From Bacteroidota bacterium (GTDB taxonomy: Bacteria; Bacteroidota; Bacteroidia; Bacteroidales; UBA7960), in assembly GCA_018335675.1 (NCBI GenBank), contig JAGXRQ010000019.1, positions 1 to 64,000 of the forward strand: a DNA stretch of 64,000 nucleotides. The letters are read 5' to 3'. Shown here in pieces: positions 37,167 through 45,613 of the stretch; positions within the stretch are counted from its first letter, which is position 1, and every line of letters begins with the position of its first letter. The notes beneath the pieces were generated by a model, which was given only the letters and a program-made list of their open reading frames with translations, was not told the origin of the DNA and did no database searches. The translations under genes were made by a program, and so were the position numbers.

Positions 37167-37742
37167 TTAATCATTTGTGAGCTTTTGATAAATTTCTTCA
37201 GTCTGATTGTATAATTCAGATACATTTCCATTGTTATTTATAACAAAATCTGCCTGCCTAATGCATTCGGATAAGTTTTGCTTGTTAGGATCTGTAGATT
37301 GCATTTCACGCTTTTCATTTTCGAGGAAAGTTTCAAAACTGACATTGTCGGTCTCTGATGCTCTTTCAACTATTCTTTCATAACGCGTTTTTGATTCGGC
37401 ATCAACTGCCAATAAAAAGAAATTGGGCTTTGACTTTAGCATCTCAATTTCTCCCGGGGTTCGTATACTTTCTATAATACAATTCTTTCCATTTTTGTAT
37501 GCTTTCTCGTATAAAAGCTCAATAAGATATGCGGGGGAGTTATCTGCTCTGAGTTCGTTTGCTAAATTTGTAAGTGTATCTCTATTTACAGGCATTCCTC
37601 TCTTGTTTAGCTCTTCTGTTATAAGACCTCTTACTGAATAATGAACAAAGCCTTTGTTCCTTACCAGATAGTCAACAACGGTTCCTTTGCCTGCTCCTAA
37701 TGTGCCTGTAATACCTATGATTATCATTTGAGTTTTTTTCAA
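37167..37742 (-). CDS. P-loop nucleotide kinase-like protein (AAA/adenylate-kinase fold)
   Basis: The 191-residue protein starts with a strand and P-loop IIGITGTLGAGKGTVVDYL near residue 8-26. SVRGLITEELNKRGMPVNRD and a helical LID-like region with RYERIVERASETD follow. This looks like dephospho-CoA kinase or a dNMP/adenylate kinase relative. The TDNVSFETFLENEKREMQ stretch resembles the archaeal-type UPF0200 kinases. It should phosphorylate a small nucleotide-like substrate, but the substrate is not readable. It converges with the LRR gene 4 bases away. Authentic coaE cannot be claimed. Confidence 0.75.
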   Translation of the reverse strand: MKKTQMIIIGITGTLGAGKGTVVDYLVRNKGFVHYSVRGLITEELNKRGMPVNRDTLTNLANELRADNSPAYLIELLYEKAYKNGKNCIIESIRTPGEIEMLKSKPNFFLLAVDAESKTRYERIVERASETDNVSFETFLENEKREMQSTDPNKQNLSECIRQADFVINNNGNVSELYNQTEEIYQKLTND

Positions 37743-37829
37743 AAGTAAGAAAAAATGAAATTACAAGGCTGATAAATTATTTTTCAAGAATAAAATCAAA
37801 ATTGTACTTTAGCGGCAAATAGTTTTATA

Positions 37830-38738
37830 ATGAAATCATACATAGCAAAAAACATAGTTAACATTCTGTTGTATATATCTTTGGCATTTTTTGTTTGGTA
37901 TTTATACAGCCTGGACTATTTTATACTATCAGAGCTGAAAATCAATTACTACTATCTGTCACTTTCATTGTTTTTGATGTTTTTTGGGTTTTTCCTCACA
38001 GCAGTAAGTTGGTGGTTTATTTTAAAACAACATGGAATAGAAATCGGGATTAAGAAAAGTATAATCTCTCATGGTTTATATGTTTTTACAAAGTATATTC
38101 CCGGGAAAGTTTGGGTAATCTTAGGCAGGGCAGGGGCTGTAAGCAAGTATTCAGGGGTTTCTATAAATGAGCTTGGGGTTATTTCTCTGAAGGAACAGTT
38201 TGTTTATGTAATTTGGGGGTTGATTTTTGGGTTAGTTCCCGTTATTGTAATATTTGGTTTTGGCTTGTATGCAGTAATAGTTGTTTTGACAATAACTGGT
38301 TTATTGCTTTTGTTTTTTTCTAAGCCTATTCACAGACTTGGAATTCTTATTTTGTCAAAACTTTTCAGAAAACCAATAGATATTCCTTATATAAATCTTA
38401 AAACAGCAACTAAGGTTTCAGGATTTATAATACTTTATTGGTTATCATGGTCGGTAGGGTTTTATTTTCTACTCTTTTCAGTTTTCGAAGATGCGCCAAT
38501 TCTTAGCGCCTTCTCATTTCCATTGGGAGTTTCCTTTGGTGTATTGGTGTTGTTTCTGCCGGGAGGTATAGGCGTGAGGGAGTCTATAATTACAGGCTTC
38601 CTTGTTTCCATAGGAGTAACTCTGGAAATGGCAATTACAATCTCTGTGCTTCAAAGGCTTTGGTTTATTTGCGGAGAGGTTTTTATTTTTGTGCTTTCTT
38701 TGGTGTTAAGATCTTTTAAGGGCTCATCTCCGCAGTAA
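37830..38738 (+). CDS. Flippase-like integral membrane protein (LPG-synthase transmembrane/UPF0104 family)
   Basis: The 302-residue protein has about eight membrane segments. It carries the family features of the MprF-like transmembrane domain: an early FWYLYSLDYF helix, SHGLYVFTKYIPGKVWVILGRAG, and a late LFLPGGIGVRESIITGFL with the conserved PGGxGxRE motif. Members are thought to flip or bind lipids such as aminoacylated phospholipids or polyprenyl-linked sugars. No synthetase domain is fused. It lies head to tail against glycosyltransferase genes on the other strand, which fits a lipid-linked sugar role. That is inference from context. Confidence 0.85.
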   Translation: MKSYIAKNIVNILLYISLAFFVWYLYSLDYFILSELKINYYYLSLSLFLMFFGFFLTAVSWWFILKQHGIEIGIKKSIISHGLYVFTKYIPGKVWVILGRAGAVSKYSGVSINELGVISLKEQFVYVIWGLIFGLVPVIVIFGFGLYAVIVVLTITGLLLLFFSKPIHRLGILILSKLFRKPIDIPYINLKTATKVSGFIILYWLSWSVGFYFLLFSVFEDAPILSAFSFPLGVSFGVLVLFLPGGIGVRESIITGFLVSIGVTLEMAITISVLQRLWFICGEVFIFVLSLVLRSFKGSSPQ

Positions 38739-38794
38739 TCGTTAAGATTAGTCGTTGTTCCAAACGATAACGAAGAATTTTAGACACCTTTGTA

Positions 38795-38816
38795 TTGGCA
38801 GGTCAAGCCCTGCCAA
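38795..38816. terminator. Hairpin between converging genes
   Basis: TTGGCAGG at 38795-38802 pairs perfectly with CCTGCCAA at 38809-38816 around a 6-base loop. It sits between the 3' ends of the flippase-like and GT2 genes. There is no long T run, so termination is plausible but not certain. Confidence 0.65.
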
Positions 38817-38824
38817 AACCCACA

Positions 38825-39919
38825 TCAACTTTTATTCAGCTTGTCATTATTCTGAATGTCCATCCACATTGCAAATAACAACGACTGAAATCCGCTGATG
38901 AATGAAAACATAAATGCAATCGCTGTAAGAGGATTAACTGTTAATCCCTGAATTGCCACAGCAATAATTTTTGCTCCATAAGGGATAGATATTCCAAGTA
39001 AGATAAATGCAAAATGATAAAGAATAAACAGTGGATGAAAATCTCTTATCAGATATCTATTCCAGATTCTTTGGAAGAATGATTTTTTCAGCAACCAAAT
39101 GATAGGTAATACTATTTTTCTGACTTTCATTTTTGATTGCTCTCCAACATTGTAAATTGGCTTTATTGGCACTTCCTTTAGTGTGCAGCAAGCTATGTTT
39201 AGTTTAACGAGCATGTCGTTTGGCATTCCGTATCTTGGGTATATTTTGTAAAGTTTGATGGCTTGCAATGCCTTTAATGATATTGCAGTGTAACCTGTTT
39301 GAGTATCTGAAACCGACCAATATCCGCTGGCAACTTTTGTTAGAATTGACAGTATTGAATTGCCAATGAATCGTTTTTTCGGTATAAGAAAAGCTGCGCT
39401 TTTATGAGAGAGTCTGTTGCCTTTTACATAATCTATATTTTCTTCAATTACCGGAAGGCAAATAGATTCAAGTTCGTCAGGATCCATTTGCCCGTCGCCT
39501 GCCATCACAGCTGTGCAATCAATCAGATTGTCTTTGGCCCATTTATATCCTCGGGCAATTGCACCACCAACGCCCGAGTTTTTAAGCAGGTTTATTAATA
39601 CTATCTTCTCATCTTTTTCGCTTGTAATAACTTCTGAAGGCGCAAAATATTCAAGTTCTTTTTTATTTAATTCCTCTAGAATTAAGTCAGCCCTATTATA
39701 AAGATTTTTCTTAACCTTTTCTACTTCAGGGATTGAAGCTTTGTTGAGTTTTCCGAAGTATGTTTTTACAACTTCTGCTGTTTTGTCTTTTGAGCAATCA
39801 TTAACAATCACAATTCTATCAACAAAGTCGGGCATGCTTTCAATCACAAGTCCAATCTGAGTTTCTTCATTATATGCAGGTACTACCACTGCAATGGTTT
39901 TTCCGTTAATCATTTTCAA
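38825..39919 (-). CDS. Family 2 glycosyltransferase with C-terminal membrane segments
   Basis: The 364-residue protein has a GT-A nucleotide-sugar domain: IAVVVPAYNEETQIGLVIES at the start, VIVNDCSKDKTAEVV near residue 37, and the acidic AGDGQMDPDELES motif near 140. An insertion of about 60 residues separates the first two beta-strands from the rest. The C-terminus has two membrane helices (about 290-315 and 328-352), as in polyprenyl-phosphate sugar transferases of the DPM1 type. It probably loads a sugar onto a lipid carrier. Its start overlaps the end of the upstream gene by 14 bases. Together with two GT-C-like proteins this suggests a lipid-linked glycosylation unit. Confidence 0.88.
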   Translation of the reverse strand: MKMINGKTIAVVVPAYNEETQIGLVIESMPDFVDRIVIVNDCSKDKTAEVVKTYFGKLNKASIPEVEKVKKNLYNRADLILEELNKKELEYFAPSEVITSEKDEKIVLINLLKNSGVGGAIARGYKWAKDNLIDCTAVMAGDGQMDPDELESICLPVIEENIDYVKGNRLSHKSAAFLIPKKRFIGNSILSILTKVASGYWSVSDTQTGYTAISLKALQAIKLYKIYPRYGMPNDMLVKLNIACCTLKEVPIKPIYNVGEQSKMKVRKIVLPIIWLLKKSFFQRIWNRYLIRDFHPLFILYHFAFILLGISIPYGAKIIAVAIQGLTVNPLTAIAFMFSFISGFQSLLFAMWMDIQNNDKLNKS

Positions 39920-41384
39920 TAAAAATTTGGTTTATATCCAAAGTGTCTTGTTTAGGCTGTTCTACCTTCTTTTTTGACGGAGGATCAATAGCCACATAAA
40001 TTCCTTTTCTTGCGAGGTCGTAATCAGGTATAGTTATAAGTTGCCAGTATCTTTCTGTAGGTCTGCGCTTTAAAAATGTTTCCCAATAGGCTTCTTTATT
40101 CATCCACCAGTAATGTATTGCTCCCATAATGTATTGTTTAGTTTGGAAATAGCTAAACCATATCAATACAGACAACAACATTAAAGCAGGCAGTTTTATG
40201 AATTTCCTTTGTTCAAGAACAGTAGCCACAACAGATGCAAAAGGTATAGCCATTAAAGCGTATGAATCTACAAATGCTCTTAATCCGAATCCGCCTCCAA
40301 ACCACCACGACCACCAGCAAGATAGGATGTAAATGTTTAAAACTTTGAATACTAATATTGGCAAAAAAGCTCTCTTTAATTTCCATGGTAATAAAAATAT
40401 TCCCAGGAAAGCAATTAACATAAGAGGTGTGTAAACAAACCATCCCTTCTTGTAGCTTAGTAAAATATTGAAAATCTGAGGATTATGCCAGAAGAAGCTG
40501 CCTTCCAACTCTCCGTATGAGAAGAAGAAAATCATTCCTGAAATGTACTTCCAGTATATAAACTGCGGTAGCCAGGCAATTATAAATAGCAAAGCCATTA
40601 TAGCTACAAGATGAAATTTTTTCAGAAAATATAAAAATCTCTCTTTGAATGCGTTAAGGCTATCAACTCCCCATAAAAAGAAAACTATTAGAATTATTAT
40701 ATTCGTAGGTCTTACCAAAGTTATAAAGCCGGCCAGAAAACCCAGCAGCATAATACGTTTTACCGAGCCCGGATTTTCATACCATTTTATCGTAAGTAAT
40801 AAAAACCAAGATATAAGCGCAAAGTTGTAGCTGTGCGACATTGCAGCCTCGTATGATGAATAATAAAAAAGATTTGTGCCAACTACAACTGTTAGAATAG
40901 TGAAAGCAGTAACCCATTTATTAAAATACCTTAGCAATACTTTTTTTAAGGCAAGTAATCCCAATAAGAGGTAAAATAAAGCGCTGAAAACAAGTGCAAA
41001 CCTATAGGGTGCAGTATATCCGTCGGCTTCATAGTCGGAAATCAACGCATAAGCATGTGCCATTAAAAAGAATGGAGAATACAAAACCGACATTCCCATT
41101 GTAGTAATTATAGCCTGCTTACCTGTTGGGGTATTTATTGGCCAGACCAGTTCCCCAAACTTCTCAATATTCTCTTTTCTAAAATTTAAATTAATGTCGT
41201 TATAAATAAATACTGCCGGCAAATAGGCATAATAAGACTTTATGTCCCATTCAATTACTTTGTTCTTATTCCATGCCCTATGCTCAATGTTTGTAACTGT
41301 AATCAATAATGCAATGCCGAGTATTACTACATTGTAAGGCTTTGCAATGAAATATTGTTTTATTCTATTCATTAAAATCTTCAT
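39906..41384 (-). CDS. Polytopic membrane protein, GT-C glycosyltransferase-like
   Basis: The 492-residue product has about eleven membrane segments. Its first periplasmic loop contains EWDIKSYYAYLPAVFI, with an early Asp where GT-C enzymes keep their catalytic residue. A TLVRPTNIIILIVFFLWG helix pattern follows in the middle. This resembles GT39/GT-C family proteins that use lipid-linked sugars, although no exact family is recognised. A second ATG four codons in is also a possible start. The 3' end overlaps the GT2 gene by 14 bases, so the pair is translationally coupled. The next gene upstream, 34 bases away, is a GT39-like protein of the same length. Confidence 0.75.
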   Translation of the reverse strand: MKILMNRIKQYFIAKPYNVVILGIALLITVTNIEHRAWNKNKVIEWDIKSYYAYLPAVFIYNDINLNFRKENIEKFGELVWPINTPTGKQAIITTMGMSVLYSPFFLMAHAYALISDYEADGYTAPYRFALVFSALFYLLLGLLALKKVLLRYFNKWVTAFTILTVVVGTNLFYYSSYEAAMSHSYNFALISWFLLLTIKWYENPGSVKRIMLLGFLAGFITLVRPTNIIILIVFFLWGVDSLNAFKERFLYFLKKFHLVAIMALLFIIAWLPQFIYWKYISGMIFFFSYGELEGSFFWHNPQIFNILLSYKKGWFVYTPLMLIAFLGIFLLPWKLKRAFLPILVFKVLNIYILSCWWSWWFGGGFGLRAFVDSYALMAIPFASVVATVLEQRKFIKLPALMLLSVLIWFSYFQTKQYIMGAIHYWWMNKEAYWETFLKRRPTERYWQLITIPDYDLARKGIYVAIDPPSKKKVEQPKQDTLDINQIFIEND

Positions 41385-41418
41385 AATACTATGCTAAGAT
41401 AACTCAATTTTTTCCGAA

Positions 41419-42897
41419 TTACTTATCTTCACTCTGATAATCAATTATATTTGAAAATACTTTTACTTGAATGTTTTGAAACTCTCTTGATTCGTCGGTT
41501 TCCTGATATTTATTATTTAAATAGTTCACAATATTCTGCTCAGGGTCGGCTACATTATAATGACATAGCACAACAATAATTTTTTCTTTATTTTCTATGT
41601 CAAGTTTTTTTAGTTCACCAATGCTGTTAATGAAAAATATGTTTTCTTTTTCCAATACTTTTCTTGTGTCTTTGTATTTTATAACGTAATCTCTGTTGTA
41701 ATAATATGAGAAAGAAATCCAATGATAATTAGCCGAAACTATTGTGATAGCATTGTTAGTCTTAATTTCATTATAATACACCGAAAGCCTCGCCCAATCT
41801 TCATTTTTTGGAGTTTTTAAATTTAATTTATGAAAAGAAAATGCCAGAAAAACAAATATCAAAATAACTTTTAAAGCCATCGGAAATCTTTTGTGTGATG
41901 CTATAAAAGGTATTAGCAAGTATAAAGCGATTGTTGCGTAAAGAACATATCGGTGTATAAATCTTGGGTTGAAATATACTGAAACCAGAAACAATGATGC
42001 AACAGGTATTATAAGCCATAGAAATAAAAGAGTAACTTTTAAAATGCTTTCTTTTTTTATATCACGAATTGATTTTTTCCTGAAAAGAAATATTGCTGAT
42101 AATGTTACTATTATGACTAAAATGAAGGTTGAGGCTTTGTTTCCAAACAAGAAAAACATGTTGAAAAAGTCTTTGATTTTCGGGATTGGCAGCCAAACAG
42201 TTCCTCCGCTTTCCAGCCAACTGTTGTTTATTACCCAAAAGCTTAGCAAGAATGTAGGAACTGCAATTGATAAGAAGCCTTGTATTAATCTTATTCGGGA
42301 ATTGTAATAGAACAATAGAAATAATCCTTGAGCTGCAAATATAAATATTGATGTAAGGTGGGTGTATAAAAGAATTGTATTGAGCAATATCAGGAAAAAA
42401 GTTTTTAGCCAGCTCGGGTTTTTGATAATTTCAAGAAGTAAGAAGAATGAGGCAGTAACAAGCAGTGTGACTAATGTATAGCTTCTAATTTCATGTGAAT
42501 AGTAGAATTGTAAATGAGAAACCGAAAACAGTAAGCAAGCAAAAACTGCAGTAAAGATGTTGAAATGTCTTTTGGCCAGAAAAAACAAAACAGGAATTGT
42601 TGCTGCGCTAATAATAATCGACAGAAATCTGGTAGCAAACACATCATGTCCGAACAAATCCATCCAATAGCTTAGTAATATAGTATAAACCGGAGCATTG
42701 GGATACCTTAGCGAATGCAGTATAATGTCTTTGGTAGATTCCAACGACATTAAGATTTGTGATGCCTCGTCAAGCCATAATGAAGAGAATGTTACATGCA
42801 AGCTTTTTATAAAGACATTTAATGCCATTAACACCAGGATAAATGGCCAAGGTTTTGCCGAGATAAAGTTTAAAGTTTTTGTAATTGCTTTTTCCAT
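41419..42897 (-). CDS. GT39-family (ArnT/PMT-like) glycosyltransferase
   Basis: The 492-residue protein has about eleven membrane helices. Its first loop reads SLWLDEASQILMSLEST, containing the catalytic D-E pair of GT-C enzymes (family 39: protein mannosyltransferases and ArnT-like transferases). The RFLSIIISAATIPVLF and YSHEIRSYTLVTLL stretches are typical. These enzymes use a polyprenyl-phosphate sugar on the outer face of the inner membrane. The acceptor is unknown; lipid A, protein or a surface glycan are all possible. A GT2 two genes downstream could supply the lipid-linked sugar. Confidence 0.88.
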   Translation of the reverse strand: MEKAITKTLNFISAKPWPFILVLMALNVFIKSLHVTFSSLWLDEASQILMSLESTKDIILHSLRYPNAPVYTILLSYWMDLFGHDVFATRFLSIIISAATIPVLFFLAKRHFNIFTAVFACLLFSVSHLQFYYSHEIRSYTLVTLLVTASFFLLLEIIKNPSWLKTFFLILLNTILLYTHLTSIFIFAAQGLFLLFYYNSRIRLIQGFLSIAVPTFLLSFWVINNSWLESGGTVWLPIPKIKDFFNMFFLFGNKASTFILVIIVTLSAIFLFRKKSIRDIKKESILKVTLLFLWLIIPVASLFLVSVYFNPRFIHRYVLYATIALYLLIPFIASHKRFPMALKVILIFVFLAFSFHKLNLKTPKNEDWARLSVYYNEIKTNNAITIVSANYHWISFSYYYNRDYVIKYKDTRKVLEKENIFFINSIGELKKLDIENKEKIIVVLCHYNVADPEQNIVNYLNNKYQETDESREFQNIQVKVFSNIIDYQSEDK

Positions 42898-42947
42898 AAA
42901 GAATGCTTCAATCTATAAATTATTAAAGGTGTAATGTGTTTTCTATA

Positions 42948-43730
42948 TCAGTCAATCTTATAAATATCACCTTCCCCATATCTTCCAGCGAGTCTGATTG
43001 CAGGATTACCTTTGTAATACACATTGCCATTCATGTGAATTTCTGTAATAATCGAATCCTTGGCATTAATGAATGCATTATTGTTGCTCATATGATTAAT
43101 GTAAACGATATTGCAATCCATTTCCAAAGAGTTAACTACTCCCAAACCTCCGTTGAAAATGCCAAGATAAACAATTTTTTCGCCTTGAAAACTCACATCT
43201 GCTGTTCCGGATTGATAGCTTAAAGTTACATGCCTTGTTGCCGATTCAATTTTTACATTACCGTGCCCTTCAATTATGCGAATCCTAAATGAATGCCCTT
43301 CTATTGGCGACATAGTTTTGATGTTGCCGTAGCCTTGATACTCTATTCTTTGCAGTGTTTTTGTATTCAAATGAACTTCAATTGGCTTTTTATAATCTCT
43401 TGTCCAGTTGCATGTATTAGTGTTCTTTATAACAAGAATAGTATCATTTATTTCGGTAATAACTTTGTCGATCAAATTCTCTCCAGCATAAACTCTTGCA
43501 AAGTTAAAGGTGTCGGGGTAAATGTATAAATCTACATTGTCTGTTAAAAGTATAGTTTTAAAGCTTGCTATTTCTCTGTTTTCCCAAACTAATTCTCCTG
43601 TATTTTTAAAACAGTCGTCGGGAAACCCTGAATCACATGAATTCAATATAATTAGCGCAGCACAAAAAATTGCAAAACAACTTTTTATTGCTGCTGATGT
43701 TAAATCATTATATTTCTTAATTCTAATCAT
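42948..43730 (-). CDS. DUF2807 (GIN domain) lipoprotein
   Basis: The 260-residue protein starts with a signal ending in a lipobox (CAALIILNSC, Cys32). A DUF2807-type head domain of stacked beta strands follows, seen in FKTILLTDNVDLYIYP, then KTLQRIEYQGYGNIKTM and EGHGNVKIESATRHVTLSYQ (separate motifs). DUF2807 is common in Bacteroidota cell-surface proteins and is described as a putative adhesin head. No enzymatic motif is seen. It overlaps the upstream PagL-like gene by 8 bases, so the two are translated together and may act at the same outer-membrane site. Confidence 0.85.
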   Translation of the reverse strand: MIRIKKYNDLTSAAIKSCFAIFCAALIILNSCDSGFPDDCFKNTGELVWENREIASFKTILLTDNVDLYIYPDTFNFARVYAGENLIDKVITEINDTILVIKNTNTCNWTRDYKKPIEVHLNTKTLQRIEYQGYGNIKTMSPIEGHSFRIRIIEGHGNVKIESATRHVTLSYQSGTADVSFQGEKIVYLGIFNGGLGVVNSLEMDCNIVYINHMSNNNAFINAKDSIITEIHMNGNVYYKGNPAIRLAGRYGEGDIYKID

Positions 43731-44823
43731 TTAAAAAAACCTTATATCCGATGCCTAATTCAAAAAACTGAGCTGTAAAAAACTGAGTTTTCAAACTCAA
43801 ATTAAAAACCAAATTGTTGTCAAATGTATGCCTAAAGCCTACCCTGTGGTAAAATAAATTATCCTGGAAATTGTATTTGTCATATATATATATTCCTTTG
43901 TGCAAAAAGAAAGCATTCTTCCCGAAATCCATTTGAAACGCAAAGTATAAACCATGATTAATATGCCATTGAATGTGCTCTTGCTCTCTTTCTACAACAT
44001 GAGAAAGTAAGTTCCTGTTGTTGTAATAATAAAAGAAATCATATCCAAGCCCAATTCTATATTTCAAATTCACAGGGTAAGAATACATACTCGTAATACC
44101 TGCTCTAGGACTCAATTTGCTGCCTGCCGGATATGAAGCTGCCATCCCTCCAAATGCTAATATCAGCAAATCGTTGTCGCGATTGTTTTTATAATCAGTT
44201 GAATCATTTGTGGGTTGCTGATATTTGCTATTATCTATAGAAAACCCTAGTTTCACTGCTGGAATATTTAATCCTCTGTTTGGAGTGTTTGTTCTTCCAT
44301 TGCTGAAATGTGAAAATCCAACTCCTAGTATTGCATTATACCTTTCTTTAAACAGAAATTCATTTTCAAACATTATGTTTACTGCCAGATTTAAATTTGA
44401 ACTAATGGCTGTATTTCTGTAATTCTCTGTGTAGTGATATTTTTTCGTAAGATAACCCACGCCAACAGCATATCTGGCATTCAAACGATATGTTTTGCCA
44501 TTTATAAAGTTGAATTTTATATGTGGCATAATAGAGTATGCATCACCCAATACCTCAGGGTATCCTAATCCTGAATATGAAAAATCGATTCCAAGGTATG
44601 GATATCTGTATAACTGATGCCAATCTTTATTCCCTGTAGTTTTTCCGGAGATTGATATGTGATATGATGAAAACCAACCGCGATATAAATGAGGCATTGA
44701 TTCATTATGAGGCGCAATAAAACCCCTGTGATACGACGCTTCGATGTTGTTGAAAAAATAATTCTGCGAAAACAGGCATAAACTAAATGCTGTAAATAAT
44801 ATCGAAATTATTGTCTGTCGCAT
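43723..44823 (-). CDS. Acyloxyacyl hydrolase/PagL-like outer membrane protein
   Basis: The 366-residue protein has a signal peptide (IISILFTAFSLCLFSQ) and a predicted beta-barrel. The active-site block GFSHFSNGRTNTPNRGLN near residue 170 matches the His-Ser signature (HFSNG...PN) of PagL, the lipid A 3-O-deacylase. The barrel ends with an aromatic-rich strand. PagL family enzymes remove an acyl chain from lipid A in the outer leaflet. At 366 residues this is about twice the length of classical PagL, so it belongs to the larger Bacteroidota acyloxyacyl-hydrolase-like group, whose substrate is less certain. It is the first gene of a two-gene unit with the DUF2807 lipoprotein. Confidence 0.85.
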   Translation of the reverse strand: MRQTIISILFTAFSLCLFSQNYFFNNIEASYHRGFIAPHNESMPHLYRGWFSSYHISISGKTTGNKDWHQLYRYPYLGIDFSYSGLGYPEVLGDAYSIMPHIKFNFINGKTYRLNARYAVGVGYLTKKYHYTENYRNTAISSNLNLAVNIMFENEFLFKERYNAILGVGFSHFSNGRTNTPNRGLNIPAVKLGFSIDNSKYQQPTNDSTDYKNNRDNDLLILAFGGMAASYPAGSKLSPRAGITSMYSYPVNLKYRIGLGYDFFYYYNNRNLLSHVVEREQEHIQWHINHGLYFAFQMDFGKNAFFLHKGIYIYDKYNFQDNLFYHRVGFRHTFDNNLVFNLSLKTQFFTAQFFELGIGYKVFLND

Positions 44824-44935
44824 GAATTATGAAGTTTTTTAAAAATTGTTTCCAGATGCGAAATTAATGTTTTTGAAGATGATTTTATTAGGAAAAAAAT
44901 CTTTCTGATTTTATAGATTTTTAGAAAATATGAAA

Positions 44936-44943
44936 TATATTTG
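44936..44943 (+). promoter_or_regulatory. Promoter -7 element (TATATTTG) for the TetR-efflux operon
   Basis: TATATTTG fits TAnnTTTG, 41 bases before the TetR start. A weak inverted pair ACTAA/TTAGT at about 44953-44972 could be part of an operator, but this is speculative. Confidence 0.5.
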
Positions 44944-44984
44944 CACCAGGTAAACTAAAAACGGGTAATTAGTATATTTTTATA

Positions 44985-45590
44985 ATGGAAGATAAGAATA
45001 CCATATCAAGTAGAATACTCAACAGTGCTTCTGTAATGTTTTTTAAATATGGTTACAGTAAATCTACTGCCGATGAAATAGCTCGTGAGGCCGGCGTGTC
45101 TAAGCGTACAATGTATAAGTACTACCCGGGGAAATCAAATATTTTGGAGCATCTTATTGATATGAAAATAAGCATATTACATCAACAAATGCAAGATATT
45201 CTAAATTCTGATTTTGATTTTCCTGAAAAGTTAAAAAAATCTGTTTCTACTGTAACTGCCACTTTACAGGAAATTAATCGTGATTTTCTTGACGATATAC
45301 GAAAAAGCGTTCCTGAGATTTGGCAAAAAATATCTGATTATAAAAAGGAACTTGTTGAAAAATATTACACTAAGATACTTTTTGAAGGAAAGAAATCGGG
45401 TCATTTTAAAGAGAATATAAATATTGGAGTTGCAGTTTTGCTAATGATGAATGCAATGGAGTTGATTTTAAATCCACCGGCTAAAGGTGGTTTGCCTGAA
45501 GAATTAGAGAAGCATGTTCCTGCAAAGGCTGAAGTTCTTTTTGATGAAGTTCTTGAATTGATTTATAATGGTATCCTTGCTAATGATTAA
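44985..45590 (+). CDS. TetR/AcrR-family transcriptional regulator
   Basis: The 201-residue protein has the TetR N-terminal DNA-binding domain (about residues 10-55) with the helix-turn-helix STADEIAREAGVSKRTMYKYYPGK. A variable ligand-binding helical domain follows. It is the first gene of an operon with tolC-like, membrane-fusion and RND genes, 23 bases before the tolC-like start. It is therefore the likely local repressor of the pump. Its inducer is unknown. Confidence 0.93.
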   Translation: MEDKNTISSRILNSASVMFFKYGYSKSTADEIAREAGVSKRTMYKYYPGKSNILEHLIDMKISILHQQMQDILNSDFDFPEKLKKSVSTVTATLQEINRDFLDDIRKSVPEIWQKISDYKKELVEKYYTKILFEGKKSGHFKENINIGVAVLLMMNAMELILNPPAKGGLPEELEKHVPAKAEVLFDEVLELIYNGILAND

Positions 45591-45613
45591 TAAAGTTTGA
45601 AAAATCGAATAAA

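Noticed and set aside
38825-42897. Complete O-antigen or capsule cluster
   Set aside because: Only one GT2 and two GT-C-like proteins are present; no Wzx/Wzy, sugar nucleotide synthesis or export genes.
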